Assembly (NCBI GenBank): GCA_963739985.1
Contig: CAVUCE010000008.1
Span: 310,001 to 374,000, forward strand
Length of the DNA stretch: 64,000 nt
Source of the DNA: CAVUCE01 sp963739985
GTDB taxonomy: Bacteria > Bacteroidota > Ignavibacteria > Ignavibacteriales > Ignavibacteriaceae
Reading direction: 5' to 3'
The notes beneath the pieces are model-generated. The model ran no database searches and had not been told where the DNA came from. It saw nothing but the letters and a program-made list of their open reading frames with translations. The translations under genes and the position numbers were made by a program. Positions within the stretch are counted from its first letter, which is position 1. Each line of letters starts with the position of its first letter. This document shows positions 10,476 to 20,254 of this stretch, in pieces.

Positions 10476-11068
10476 GCAATTGCCTTAAGAGTGTTAAAAA
10501 TTATTTTAAAATCAGTCCAGAGACTCATCTCTTTTATATACTTCTCACACAATTTGATTTTTTTGGGTAAGATTTCTTGCAAGTAAAACTCTTCAGCACA
10601 CTCGGAACTTTTCAATAATTCCGACTCACTTTTAAATTCAATGGAAGCATAATCAGAAATTCCGGGTTTTATCATCAGTATTTTAGAGTATTGATCTTTA
10701 AATGCTTCCGCATATTTCCTTAATTCAGGTCTGGGACCAACAATACTCATTTGTCCTAACAAAACATTTATAAACTGTGGAAGTTCATCAATTTTAAACT
10801 TTCTTAAAAATCCGCCAAGTTTAGTAATACGGAAATCTTTGTGAGTAGATATTCCCGATCCCAACTTTTCAGCGCCTTCAATCATAGTTCGAAATTTGAT
10901 GATTTTAAAGTTCCTCCAATTTTCTCCAACTCTCTCCTGTAGAAAAAATACAGGTGTACCTTCAATAAGCAAAATAACAAAAGAAATTATTAAAAAGAAA
11001 GGAATTAGCAATGCCAAGATTAAAAATGAGATCAAAATATCGAATAGTCTTTTAGTGTATTTGTACAT
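10472..11068 (-). CDS. Monotopic phosphoglycosyl transferase (initiating sugar transferase, PglC/WcaJ family)
   Basis: It transfers the first sugar-1-phosphate from a UDP-sugar to undecaprenyl phosphate and so starts the lipid-linked repeat unit. The 198-residue short form has one N-terminal re-entrant hydrophobic helix (about 10-34). It then shows the family motifs QERVGENWRNFKIIKFRTM, the catalytic Asp94-Glu95 pair in KIDELPQF, and SIVGPRPEL. Short size and lack of extra N-terminal membrane helices point to the PglC type rather than the long WbaP/WcaJ type. It sits between the aminotransferase and the dehydratase genes, as in bacillosamine-type loci, so its substrate may be a UDP-diamino or amino-deoxy sugar; that is inference. 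Confidence 0.92.
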   Translation of the reverse strand: MYKYTKRLFDILISFLILALLIPFFLIISFVILLIEGTPVFFLQERVGENWRNFKIIKFRTMIEGAEKLGSGISTHKDFRITKLGGFLRKFKIDELPQFINVLLGQMSIVGPRPELRKYAEAFKDQYSKILMIKPGISDYASIEFKSESELLKSSECAEEFYLQEILPKKIKLCEKYIKEMSLWTDFKIIFNTLKAIA

Positions 11069-11088
11069 AATTTTTAGCCGAAACAGAA

Positions 11089-12249
11089 TTATTTACTTTT
11101 GGATTTACATATACTATTGACTGCGTCAATTACTCTTTCGATTTTTTCATCAGTCATTCCGGGCCAAATTGGTAATGTAATAATTCTTTCGTAAATATAT
11201 TCGGAAACAGGATAATCTTCTGCTTTTAAATTAAAAGTATCACGATAATACGGATGCCGATACAAAGGGATAAAATGCACGCTACAACCGATCCCAAGAT
11301 TTTTTAACTCTTCAATAAATTCTGATCGAGATATCTTCAAGCGATCAAGATCAAGAAGAATTGGATAAAGATGATAAGAAGATTTTCTATCGGATTTAAC
11401 ATTATATAAACTAATATAGGAATTATCCTTAAAGCCTGCATTATACTTTTGAAATATTTGTTTCCGGCTTTCACGAAGAAAATCAATTTTCTTTAATTGG
11501 GCGATTCCAAGTGAAGCTTGAATATCCGTAAAATTATATTTGAATCCGGGAGCAACAACTTCATAAAACCATGAACCTTCAGCAGAATATCTTTTCCAGG
11601 CGTCTTTATTAATGCCGTGCAATCTCATAATAGAAACACGTTCAGCAATTTCATCATCATCAGTGCATACCATTCCGCCTTCGCCGGTTGCCAAAGTTTT
11701 TGTTGCATAGAAGCTAAAACAAGTAACATCTCCAATTGTCCCAACTTTTTTCCCGTTATATTCAGCGGGTAAAGAATGTGCGGCATCTTCAATTACTTTT
11801 ATATTTCTTGATTTGCATAGATCCATAATTTCATACATGTCGCACGGTTGACCGCCATAATGGACCGGAATTACAGCTTTAGTATTTTTTGATATTACCT
11901 TTTCAATTTCATTAACATCAATGTTAAAAGTATCTTTTTGAACATCGACAATTACCGGTTTTGCTTTAAAGTAACAAACGATTTCCGCAGTAGCAGTAAA
12001 CGTTATTGCCGGAACAATCACTTCATCATTTTCTTTTAATCCGATTGCTTCCAGAGCGAGATGAGCGGCAGCAGTCCAGGAACTAACTGCAAGTGAGTTT
12101 TTCACACCAAGATACTCTGAAAACTTTTTCTCAAAGATCTGAGTTTTCGGACCTGTTGTCCACCATCCGGATTTTATTGAATCCACGACTTCATTTATTT
12201 CGTCGTCGTTAAAATAAGGTTTGTGAAAATGTATAAACTCTTTTTTCAT
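11089..12249 (-). CDS. DegT/DnrJ/EryC1/StrS-family PLP aminotransferase for sugars
   Basis: It transfers an amino group to a keto-sugar nucleotide, most likely the 4-keto product of the neighbouring PglF-like enzyme. The 386-residue protein starts KKEFIHFHKPYFNDDEINEV, close to PglE-type aminotransferases, and has the fold-type I motifs: VIEDAAHS (cofactor-stabilising Asp) and SFYATKTLATGEGG with the Schiff-base Lys at about 184. WWTTGPKTQIFEKKF near the N terminus is also typical of sugar 4-aminotransferases. The ATG at 12249 follows a 187-base spacer, the largest inside the polysaccharide locus, in which I see no convincing promoter or gene. Confidence 0.92.
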   Translation of the reverse strand: MKKEFIHFHKPYFNDDEINEVVDSIKSGWWTTGPKTQIFEKKFSEYLGVKNSLAVSSWTAAAHLALEAIGLKENDEVIVPAITFTATAEIVCYFKAKPVIVDVQKDTFNIDVNEIEKVISKNTKAVIPVHYGGQPCDMYEIMDLCKSRNIKVIEDAAHSLPAEYNGKKVGTIGDVTCFSFYATKTLATGEGGMVCTDDDEIAERVSIMRLHGINKDAWKRYSAEGSWFYEVVAPGFKYNFTDIQASLGIAQLKKIDFLRESRKQIFQKYNAGFKDNSYISLYNVKSDRKSSYHLYPILLDLDRLKISRSEFIEELKNLGIGCSVHFIPLYRHPYYRDTFNLKAEDYPVSEYIYERIITLPIWPGMTDEKIERVIDAVNSICKSKSK

Positions 12250-12436
12250 ATTAAAATATGTTCAAAAATGGTACCAGTGGATAAGTTTAGATTACAGAGA
12301 TTTTTCAATTAGGATTGTAATTTATTTTCTCATGAATGGGAATATATTGAAATTATCAAACATTTATGGAATTTTTATTTGAATTGAATGAAAATATGTC
12401 AATATTTTTAGAATTCAGAACTAAGTGAAAACTTTT

Positions 12437-13408
12437 TTACGTTTTTAGAATCTGATGTTTTGATAATTTCTTGATCCTAAATATTCCCAAAAGAAATCCT
12501 GCTCCGTACGAAAGATGCACAGCCGGAAAAATTACTAAACTGTAAAGCTTTACCTTAATATTATCTCTAACTTTGAGTGAAAATATTAAGACAATCAAAA
12601 AGTATATTAAAATCGGGAAAAGCCAGAATAAACTTGTCTTAAAAAATATAATAGTTAGTATTAAATATATGGTTAAAAATGAAGGAGCTAAGTGCCTTAA
12701 TTTCAAACCACTATTTATTTTTTTTAGAACTAATGGTTTATAAACTCCATATTCAAAATATTGTCTTATTAGTCCGGAAAAACTATTTCTAGGATAATAC
12801 CAAAATTTTATTTCAGGAGATAAATATACTTTCTTCCCAAAATTATTTGCACGATAATGAAACTCATCATCCTGATTTCGCTTAAATCTTTCATCAAAGT
12901 ACCCGATCTCTTCGAATAACTTTTTTCCCCAAGCTCCGTAAGGCACACTATCAACATAACCTTCAAAATTAGGATCGTGAGCTTTACTGTTTCCTGTACC
13001 AAAAGGACTAGAAATTGCAAACCCAACTGCCCTCTGAAACTCCGTTCCTTTTGCTATAAGATACGGACCGCCAACAATATCAGCATTGGTTTTTTCAAAA
13101 GTTTCGAGTATCTTTTCAAAATAATTTATCGAGTAAATTGAATGCGCGTCCAACCTAATTATGAAATCGCCTTTGCTTTTTTTTATTCCCATATTTAATG
13201 CAAAAGGCACATATCTATACGGATTATTCAGTAAAAAAATATTTTTGTAATTTTTAACGTATTTATTTACTATTTGAACCGTATTATCCGTAGACTCGCC
13301 ATCAATTATTATTAGCTCCTTATCTTCCGGTTTAGCTTTAAGAAAAAATTTGATAAGGGATTCAATATTCTTTGCTTCATTATATGTTGGACAAATAACC
13401 GAGATCAA
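12437..13408 (-). CDS. Family 2 glycosyltransferase with C-terminal membrane segments
   Basis: The N-terminal GT-A domain has ISVICPTYNEAKNIESL, LIIIDGESTDNT and the metal-binding RLDAHS (Asp87), followed by an EIGYFDERFKRNQDDEFHYR acceptor/catalytic region. About three hydrophobic helices occupy residues 235-315, as in the ExoA-like family of membrane-anchored GT2 enzymes that add sugars to undecaprenyl-linked intermediates at the inner leaflet. The length is 323 residues. The start is a TTG at 13408 with AAGGAA about 9 bases upstream; no ATG is available near the conserved N terminus. The sugar transferred cannot be told from sequence. Confidence 0.88.
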   Translation of the reverse strand: MISVICPTYNEAKNIESLIKFFLKAKPEDKELIIIDGESTDNTVQIVNKYVKNYKNIFLLNNPYRYVPFALNMGIKKSKGDFIIRLDAHSIYSINYFEKILETFEKTNADIVGGPYLIAKGTEFQRAVGFAISSPFGTGNSKAHDPNFEGYVDSVPYGAWGKKLFEEIGYFDERFKRNQDDEFHYRANNFGKKVYLSPEIKFWYYPRNSFSGLIRQYFEYGVYKPLVLKKINSGLKLRHLAPSFLTIYLILTIIFFKTSLFWLFPILIYFLIVLIFSLKVRDNIKVKLYSLVIFPAVHLSYGAGFLLGIFRIKKLSKHQILKT

Positions 13409-13447
13409 GATTTTTATAATTCCTTATAAGTAAAATTAAAATCAAAT

Positions 13448-14167
13448 TTACTTTGTGTTTTTATAGTTTACCTTTTTAGCAAAAAAGAAAAATTGTCCGC
13501 AAAATAAAAGTTTAATAGAATTGATATTATAATTTGATATTCTCAATAATTTTCCAATTACTGTAATTGATAAATTTAAAGGAGATTCAATTCGCCAGAA
13601 AATATCAAAAATTTTCCAACACCGAAATAATCTTCTTATTAGCAAAGTAAAAGCATCTATACTGGGTCTTAATTCGATGAGTTCCAGTTTTGCTTCCTCT
13701 AGAAGTACGCTAAAACCAAAAGGCGTATAATTCCAATAACTATAAGAATGATATGGTTCTAAATGTGAAGTTGAGCCGACAAATGCTCCGTCATTTTTAA
13801 GAACACGATAAACTTCTTTTAATAATTCTCTTGGATTTTTAACATGTTCAAATACTTGTTTGCAATATATAACATCAAAATGATTATCAGGAAAAGGGAT
13901 ATTAATACCATCAAAAGTAATAAATCGGTCACTACTTCCGGTTCTACTAGATACCTCCGGAGAATACTCTAAATCAACTCCAAACCATTCTATATTTTTG
14001 TTTAACGACTGAAAATACTTTAATGACTCACCCTCACCACAGCCTAAGTCTAAGACAAATAATTTTGTCTCACTATCTTTTAAGTTAAGAATCTTTTCAG
14101 TGTAATAAGACAACTGAACATGCTTAGAAAAATCATTTGGTATGTATTTTTTGATTACTTCAGACAT
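13448..14167 (-). CDS. Class I SAM-dependent methyltransferase (methyltransferase domain 11 type)
   Basis: The 239-residue protein contains the SAM-binding motif VLDLGCGEGESLKYF near residue 40. The acidic loop is WFGVDLEYSPE, and FDVIYCKQVFEHV gives the usual motif II/III pattern. Its position between two glycosyltransferase genes (3 bases from the GT4 gene) suggests it methylates a sugar or the growing glycan, but the acceptor is not known. The C-terminal third is rich in hydrophobic and basic residues and may touch the membrane. Confidence 0.85.
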   Translation of the reverse strand: MSEVIKKYIPNDFSKHVQLSYYTEKILNLKDSETKLFVLDLGCGEGESLKYFQSLNKNIEWFGVDLEYSPEVSSRTGSSDRFITFDGINIPFPDNHFDVIYCKQVFEHVKNPRELLKEVYRVLKNDGAFVGSTSHLEPYHSYSYWNYTPFGFSVLLEEAKLELIELRPSIDAFTLLIRRLFRCWKIFDIFWRIESPLNLSITVIGKLLRISNYNINSIKLLFCGQFFFFAKKVNYKNTK

Positions 14168-14169
14168 TC

Positions 14170-15288
14170 TTAATTGTTCTCTAATGTTGTTTTGTAGACA
14201 GATAACATTTTTGCAACATTATCACTCCAATTATAATTTTTAATCACGTGATTTCTACCATTATCGCCTAAGGTATTTCTTAATTTTTCATCTAATAAAA
14301 GTTTTTCAATCGCTTTCGCAGTCCCAATTACATCTTTATTATTTACAACAAGTCCGGTTTGATTATTTATTACAACCTCGGGTAATCCACCAACATTTGA
14401 AACAATTACAGGCTTACCGCAAGCAGATGCTTCTAGAACTGCAACTCCGAAACTCTCGCTATCCTCTATGGAAAGTGAAACAAAAATGTCTATAGTATTA
14501 TGATAGCCCGGAATTTCAAAAGGAGAAACGAAGCCACTAAATTTAGTTAAATTTTCGATGCTTAATTCACGAACTAGTTCTATTAATTTTTGTTCTAAGG
14601 TTCCTTTACCAACAATTAAAAGTCTAAGATTTAAATTAGGAAATTTATCAGTTATTACTTTAAATGCCCTAATTAAATATTCTATACCATATTTTTCTTC
14701 TAAACTTTTAATGGTACCAATCACTATGGCATCTTTCTCAAAAAACCTTTTGCCATCTGCTGGTTTAAATTTTACCGTATCAATTCCGAACGGAGTAACT
14801 TCAATTGACTTAGATGTATATTTTTTAGTTTCAGCAGCCATTACTTTACTGGTAGATAAAATTGTATCTGCTTTTTTTAAATTAAATTTGAAAATGGAAC
14901 TTGTTAAAAAATTTTTCTTTGGGAAGTTGTAGACATCTGCGCCGTATACTGATAATATATAAGGATGAAAACCGCTCAACGCGCCTAGTAATCCATAACT
15001 TGAAGCATAGTGAGCATGAATTATGTTAGGCTTAAACTCAGTAATTATCTTTTTAAGTTTAGGTAATGCTTGTAGATATTTAATTTTGCTAAAATTTCCA
15101 TCAGCTTTCTCAAAATTATCAGATGATAATTTCAGAGTATAAATATTTATATTATCCAAACTATTATATTCGGTTTCGTCATATCTAGTAAGTCCGAATA
15201 AAAATATATTTACTCCGTTTTTGCAGAGAGATGTCACCCATTTAATTGTATGAGGTGAACTTGGATCAGCAAGCATTAGTAACTTCAA
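14170..15288 (-). CDS. Family 4 glycosyltransferase (GT-B)
   Basis: The 372-residue protein begins KLLMLADPSSPHTIKWV and has HAHYASSYGLL in the acceptor domain. The donor domain contains IGTIKSLEEKYGIEYLI, FSGFVSPFEIPGYH and the retaining GT4 motif with two glutamates, SIEDSESFGVAVLEASACGKP (about 277-297). It probably adds a hexose to the repeat unit at the cytoplasmic face. The start is a TTG at 15288 preceded by AGGGAG at about 8 bases; an ATG four codons later would cut into the conserved first strand. Confidence 0.9.
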   Translation of the reverse strand: MKLLMLADPSSPHTIKWVTSLCKNGVNIFLFGLTRYDETEYNSLDNINIYTLKLSSDNFEKADGNFSKIKYLQALPKLKKIITEFKPNIIHAHYASSYGLLGALSGFHPYILSVYGADVYNFPKKNFLTSSIFKFNLKKADTILSTSKVMAAETKKYTSKSIEVTPFGIDTVKFKPADGKRFFEKDAIVIGTIKSLEEKYGIEYLIRAFKVITDKFPNLNLRLLIVGKGTLEQKLIELVRELSIENLTKFSGFVSPFEIPGYHNTIDIFVSLSIEDSESFGVAVLEASACGKPVIVSNVGGLPEVVINNQTGLVVNNKDVIGTAKAIEKLLLDEKLRNTLGDNGRNHVIKNYNWSDNVAKMLSVYKTTLENN

Positions 15289-15312
15289 AAAGATTGCTCC
15301 CTTTAATGTAAA

Positions 15313-16731
15313 CTATAAGTCTTCTAACTTAACTTTTTCAACAAATAATTTCTGATAAAGAAAAATCACTATAATAAATAATATCCAGAAAGGTAAATCT
15401 CTGGTAATCCATCCATTAGTTAGAATTCCTGTAGACTCAAATAACGATCTTGCGAATAGACCATATCCTGAGCCTAAAATCGCAATCATCATGATAAATA
15501 CATCCTGATTCTGTTTTACTTTTCCAATGATTTTAACAGAAAGCATTACAAATATTATTATTAATGCCAGAGCACCGATAAGACCGATAAATCCAGTCTC
15601 GGAAGTTCGATATAAAATGAAATTATGAGCGTGACCGGCTCCCGCTTCATCATGAACCCATGATATTTGAGTTTCAGTCCAGCTTCCTAATCTTACCGGA
15701 AGATATTTATACATATAATATTTAAACATTCCGGGACCAACACCTAACAAAGGATTATGGTCTATAATTGAGTACGCAATATTCCATAGAAAATATCTTG
15801 TATTTTCAAGTATTCTTCCGGCTCGTATGAATATATCTATGATCTTAATTATTTGTGGAAATAATCCAATAATAAGGGCTGATAATCCTACAAACCATAA
15901 ACTTATTTTCTTAAATAATCCTTTATTAAGATTATAAGATATAAATATAAAACTAACTGCAACAGCTAGAAAAGCTGCTCTACTATTTGTCAGTAATAAA
16001 GCAACAATTTGAATTAATAAAGTGGTAATTAGTAAAATTCTTTTTTGCGTTAAATTTTTCTTTTTTGAAAATAACAATGCCAAGTTTAACGAAATTGTTA
16101 TCGCAAATATTCCTCCTGCTGCGGCAACATTGTTATAATATCCGCCTTCATGAACTAATCCTTGAACTTCCAAAGTTCTTAAATCTGAATGAGAAGACCA
16201 GAAGAAATACAAAATTGTTAGCGCTAAAAGAACGCCTGCAATTAATAAAGAACCAAGTAATATCTTAACATCATTAACATTGTTTATAAAACTGTAAAAG
16301 ATATAAATGAGATAAAGAAAAACTATTAATCGTACTACTTCTATTATTCCAACTGATATTTTTGCCGAAAAGAATGAAGATAAAAATAACGTGAAAATTA
16401 TATATAAAATCAGATTTGTTATTATGGATGGGACAGGTTTATAAACTTTAAAGTCCAATCCAAATTCTTTAATAAAGTAAAAACTTAATAGTATAAAACT
16501 ACTAATGTTTACAGCAACTCTTAAAGTTTCACTTATATCGCTGGTTATTACTAAAAATGATATTAAGAAAAATGGGATTAATAATTTATCACCAAAAACC
16601 GAAAGCGTAATTACAATCATGATCAATAAAATAGCGACAGGCAAAAGTGGCGTGGCAAAAGCCAACACCAGACTTAAAAGTAATGAGAAGAAAATAATTT
16701 TGTTATTTTTATTTAGGAGAATACTAATCAT
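15313..16731 (-). CDS. O-antigen polymerase/ligase family membrane protein (Wzy/WaaL type)
   Basis: The 472-residue protein has about 11-12 membrane helices. A large periplasmic loop near residues 330-375 contains LLGVGPGMFKYY and GHAHNFILYR, the conserved Wzy_C pattern. It either polymerises repeat units or ligates the finished chain to lipid A core; the two activities cannot be separated by sequence alone. It is the only such gene in this locus, between GT4 and GT9 genes, and its ATG overlaps the end of the GT9 gene by one base. Confidence 0.85.
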   Translation of the reverse strand: MISILLNKNNKIIFFSLLLSLVLAFATPLLPVAILLIMIVITLSVFGDKLLIPFFLISFLVITSDISETLRVAVNISSFILLSFYFIKEFGLDFKVYKPVPSIITNLILYIIFTLFLSSFFSAKISVGIIEVVRLIVFLYLIYIFYSFINNVNDVKILLGSLLIAGVLLALTILYFFWSSHSDLRTLEVQGLVHEGGYYNNVAAAGGIFAITISLNLALLFSKKKNLTQKRILLITTLLIQIVALLLTNSRAAFLAVAVSFIFISYNLNKGLFKKISLWFVGLSALIIGLFPQIIKIIDIFIRAGRILENTRYFLWNIAYSIIDHNPLLGVGPGMFKYYMYKYLPVRLGSWTETQISWVHDEAGAGHAHNFILYRTSETGFIGLIGALALIIIFVMLSVKIIGKVKQNQDVFIMMIAILGSGYGLFARSLFESTGILTNGWITRDLPFWILFIIVIFLYQKLFVEKVKLEDL

Positions 16732-17852
16732 TATTGGTTTTTATCCAATTTTTTAATATCTAATTTCTCTAAAAATCCATTAACTTTTACAGTTGTAATT
16801 TCCCTATCCAAATTTAACATACATAAATACGCCGGACATTTTCTGCCGGCATCCAAGAAACAATACTGCTCCCCTTTCGCAGGAGTACATTTTATTTCAT
16901 TTTGTATAAAATCATGACTATCTCCAAACGGTAATGAAAATTCAGGATTAGTAGGACCATAAATCGTAAATGTTGGTTTACCTAATAAAGATGCTATATA
17001 CACGGGCCCTGAATCATTTCCAATTAAAACACTACATTCTTTAATTTCTCTAATCAAGTCATCAATATTATTCAACTCGGAATAATTCAATTTCAAAACT
17101 TCTAACTCTCCAACTGTATCAATTTCAAGGGCACCTTTAGGAAAAATTATTTTGATTTTATAAAATCGATTTAACCATTCAGCCAACTCTATAAATTTTT
17201 TAATCCCCCATTCTTTTGCTTTCCAACCTGCAAAAGGATGAATCAGAATTTCACTTTCATTACAATAATTAATTTCAAATTCTTTGTACCTTTTAATGTC
17301 GCATTTTCCGGTAAACATTTTTACAACATCTGAATATAAATCCATCAAATGAGGCTTACCTGGTTTCTCCATAAAATTATTGTAAATGGGTTTGAAATAT
17401 TTTTCATTAAAGCCATAAATATTTTCTGCAGCATTAAAACATGACAAAAGCGCGGAAGTTACATTTCCGGTTAGATCAAAAATTTTCCCTGAGTTTATGC
17501 GATGAATTTTTCGAATTGAATTTATTGAAGGTATTCTTCCACCAAAAGAAAATTCTTTGTAGTCAAAGATTTCATATTCTATATCTGATAAAACTAAATT
17601 ATATATTTTTTGAGATTCAGGATAACAAATTATTTTGATTTTTTGGTACCCAAAATTTTGTAATAATTTAATTGCCGGAATAGTAAAAACCGTATCCCCT
17701 AATTTATTTACTGAAATGATCAATATCTCATTATTTTTATTTTTTTTGAAAAAAATAATTTTACGGATAAAAAAAGAAAAGATACTGACGACTATAAGAA
17801 TAATTCTGGCAATAGGATTTCCATTTTTTATGTATTCTGAAAATTCCAACAA
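16731..17852 (-). CDS. Family 9 glycosyltransferase (heptosyltransferase-like) with N-terminal membrane anchor
   Basis: The GT9 core starts about residue 42 (EILIISVNKLGDTVFTIPAI). It contains LIHPFAGWKAKEWG and the donor-site motif LIGNDSGPVYIASLLGKPT followed by IYGPTNPEF, as in ADP-heptose:LPS heptosyltransferases. A Cys-containing C-terminal part (CTPAKGEQYCFLDAGRKCPAYLC) resembles heptosyltransferases of this group. The first 40 residues form a hydrophobic helix followed by lysines, which is unusual for GT9 and may anchor it to the membrane. The start is taken as TTG 17852; no ATG is present before the core. An LPS core or O-chain role is likely. Confidence 0.85.
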   Translation of the reverse strand: MLEFSEYIKNGNPIARIILIVVSIFSFFIRKIIFFKKNKNNEILIISVNKLGDTVFTIPAIKLLQNFGYQKIKIICYPESQKIYNLVLSDIEYEIFDYKEFSFGGRIPSINSIRKIHRINSGKIFDLTGNVTSALLSCFNAAENIYGFNEKYFKPIYNNFMEKPGKPHLMDLYSDVVKMFTGKCDIKRYKEFEINYCNESEILIHPFAGWKAKEWGIKKFIELAEWLNRFYKIKIIFPKGALEIDTVGELEVLKLNYSELNNIDDLIREIKECSVLIGNDSGPVYIASLLGKPTFTIYGPTNPEFSLPFGDSHDFIQNEIKCTPAKGEQYCFLDAGRKCPAYLCMLNLDREITTVKVNGFLEKLDIKKLDKNQ

Positions 17853-17960
17853 ATTAATTCCACTTATATCTACTAACTTTTACAGACGGAACAACTAGTT
17901 ATTTTTTAATTATAGTAAGACAATGAGGTTAAATTTATCTCAAAACACTTTGCTTGAGCA

Positions 17961-18713
17961 CTAAACTGAATTTTTTCTTGCAACACAAATAAAATTTTGT
18001 GTGATAATATCTTCACTCTCACCGGTTTCAATAATTCTAATCCCCTTATATACAAACTTTATTATCTTCCAAAGAATGAATCTTATAAACCCTACAAAAT
18101 TTTTTATTACTGGTCCTTCTTCATAAAATTGTATATTTCCGAAATTATTTAGTTGCAATATTTGCAACAATGAATTAGGATTAAAAATAGTTAAATGAGT
18201 TAAATCACCATAAATATTTTTGCCGGGCATTAAACCTTGACCATTTGGCGTTCTTATTATTAACATTCCATTAACACTCAAAAGTTTCTCAATACCTTCA
18301 AATAATTTTAATATTTCTTCTTTATTAAAATGTTCTATAAAATCTAAAGCAAAAATGACATCATACTTTATATTATTGCTTTGAAAAAAATCGAAAACAT
18401 TTCCGGCGATTACATTCAAACCTTTATTCCTGGCATTTATAATCTGTTCCTCCGAAATATCAATCCCGAATAAATTTTGGAATCCTTCTTTTGTTAAATA
18501 TTCAAGTAAATACCCTGATCCACATCCTAATTCAAGAAAATTTGCATCCTTTGAAATCTTGTTCAAAGTATAAGAAAATCTTTTTTTTAAAACTTGTAAC
18601 TCTGTTTTATTTAGATAACTAAAATTTGCCGCAATACTATTTTTAAAAGTAGATACATATTTTGTATATAATTTTTCTCTAAAATCATACTCTGGTATTT
18701 TTGAAGTACTCAT
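17961..18713 (-). CDS. Class I SAM-dependent methyltransferase
   Basis: The protein has the SAM motif FLELGCGSGYLLEYL, an acidic second strand FGIDISEEQI and the motif YDVIFALDFIEHF, typical of methyltransferase domain 11/23 proteins found in LPS and capsule loci. I place the start at ATG 18713 (MSTSKIPEYDF), 4 bases after the flippase stop. A TTG six codons upstream would overlap that gene. A hydrophobic stretch near the C terminus (IKNFVGFIRFILWKIIKFV) may dock to the membrane. The acceptor is unknown. Confidence 0.85.
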   Translation of the reverse strand: MSTSKIPEYDFREKLYTKYVSTFKNSIAANFSYLNKTELQVLKKRFSYTLNKISKDANFLELGCGSGYLLEYLTKEGFQNLFGIDISEEQIINARNKGLNVIAGNVFDFFQSNNIKYDVIFALDFIEHFNKEEILKLFEGIEKLLSVNGMLIIRTPNGQGLMPGKNIYGDLTHLTIFNPNSLLQILQLNNFGNIQFYEEGPVIKNFVGFIRFILWKIIKFVYKGIRIIETGESEDIITQNFICVARKNSV

Positions 18714-18717
18714 TATT

Positions 18718-20247
18718 TTATTTCTTATCAATGAATAAATTTACTGTTCTGTGAAAGATCTCAGTAGATGGGTGATGCACTATAAAAATGTTTACTATGT
18801 ATACTATAAAAAATATTGAGATCTCGAAAAAAATGTTATATCCGAAATTTGGAATACTCATTAATATCCCCTTGGCTATTAGTAAAGCTATAGCTCCATT
18901 TATGAAATGGAATATAGTTTCATGAACAAAGATTTTTTTGTTTTTAAAAACTACGGCATTATACATTAAGAGCATACTTGTAATTGAAAAAAATATATAA
19001 CTAATAGACGAGCTTAAAGCCAAGCCATTTTGACCTAATTTTCCGACAAATAAAAAATTTAGGCTGATTTTTAAAATTATACCGGCTAAGGTTACATATA
19101 AAAGCTTTTTCACAAGACCATAACTATAAAGCATTTTATTAATAATACTATATACAGCATAGAATAAAAGACTTATTGAATAAAAGACCAATGCTTGGTA
19201 CGTAGTATTAGTATTTGCTCCTGTAAATTTACCGCGTTCATATAGTATTTTTAGAATAATATCCCCATAGAATATAAAAATAATCGTAATAGGAACGAAA
19301 ATAGCAACAATAACCATTATGCTTTCGTTAAAACTATTCTCTAACTTGGCAATTAGGTTCATACTTTTGAAATGTGAAAACTTTGGAAGTAAGGCTGTAG
19401 AAAGTGCTACTGAGAGTATAGATATAGGAAGTAAAAAAACTGTCTGAGCATAGTTCAAAGCGGCAATACCTCCCACTGGGACTGCGTAAAAGAAATATCT
19501 ATCCGCAATTATGTATAGTTGTCCGACGCTTTCAATTAAGATTATGGTTAATAATGTTCTGGGAATAAATTTATAAAAATCCCTTATAAAACTAAACGAG
19601 TATAAAAAGTTCACGCGGAATTTACTTCTTTTCAATAAGAAAATCATCTGAATCAATGAGCCCAAAACATACCCAATAGGTATTATGTATATTCCAAAAC
19701 TATTTTTGAAAATTAATAATAAGGCTAGAAAGGAGATGTTCAAAATTAATTGCGAGTACGCGGGAGACCGAAATTCAAATTTTAGCTGCAAATTTGCAAT
19801 CAGAAAAGCTGTTATTGCATTAAAAGGAATGGATAAAAGAAATATTTTAAATATTAACTGTGTAGTTAATAATAATTCCTTTTGAGTATCTTGAAGATAA
19901 ATACCAATAATATCTTTAGAAAACAAGTAAAGAATTCCAGATAATATTATTCCCCCTATTACAAATAACAAGAAATTTATCTGAACGAACTTTTCAATAA
20001 GGTTTTTATCTTTTTGTCTTACATTATTGTATGCCGGAATAAAGTAATTTTGAGCGAGATATAAAATGATTGTATTCAATGTTAACGGAATGACTGCACC
20101 TACAAGATATACATCAAACTGACTAGTCATTCCAAAATAATTTGCGAAAAGTACCTCTCTTACAAAACCAAAACCACGACTTAATAATCCGAACCCGGTA
20201 AGTAATAGAGAAGCTCCTGCAATAGTAGAAGTAAATTTCCTTGACAT
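18718..20247 (-). CDS. MurJ/MviN-like lipid-linked oligosaccharide flippase
   Basis: The 509-residue protein has about 14 membrane helices and starts ASLLLTGFGLLSRGFGFVREVLFANYFG, the MurJ/MviN family signature in helices 1-2. Family members of the MOP superfamily flip undecaprenyl-linked intermediates across the inner membrane. Because it lies inside a polysaccharide locus, without cell-wall genes and with no other flippase in this cluster, it is more likely the Wzx-equivalent for this glycan than the housekeeping lipid II flippase. This is an inference from context. It is followed 4 bases later by a methyltransferase gene. Confidence 0.85.
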   Translation of the reverse strand: MSRKFTSTIAGASLLLTGFGLLSRGFGFVREVLFANYFGMTSQFDVYLVGAVIPLTLNTIILYLAQNYFIPAYNNVRQKDKNLIEKFVQINFLLFVIGGIILSGILYLFSKDIIGIYLQDTQKELLLTTQLIFKIFLLSIPFNAITAFLIANLQLKFEFRSPAYSQLILNISFLALLLIFKNSFGIYIIPIGYVLGSLIQMIFLLKRSKFRVNFLYSFSFIRDFYKFIPRTLLTIILIESVGQLYIIADRYFFYAVPVGGIAALNYAQTVFLLPISILSVALSTALLPKFSHFKSMNLIAKLENSFNESIMVIVAIFVPITIIFIFYGDIILKILYERGKFTGANTNTTYQALVFYSISLLFYAVYSIINKMLYSYGLVKKLLYVTLAGIILKISLNFLFVGKLGQNGLALSSSISYIFFSITSMLLMYNAVVFKNKKIFVHETIFHFINGAIALLIAKGILMSIPNFGYNIFFEISIFFIVYIVNIFIVHHPSTEIFHRTVNLFIDKK

Positions 20248-20254
20248 AAAGAAC

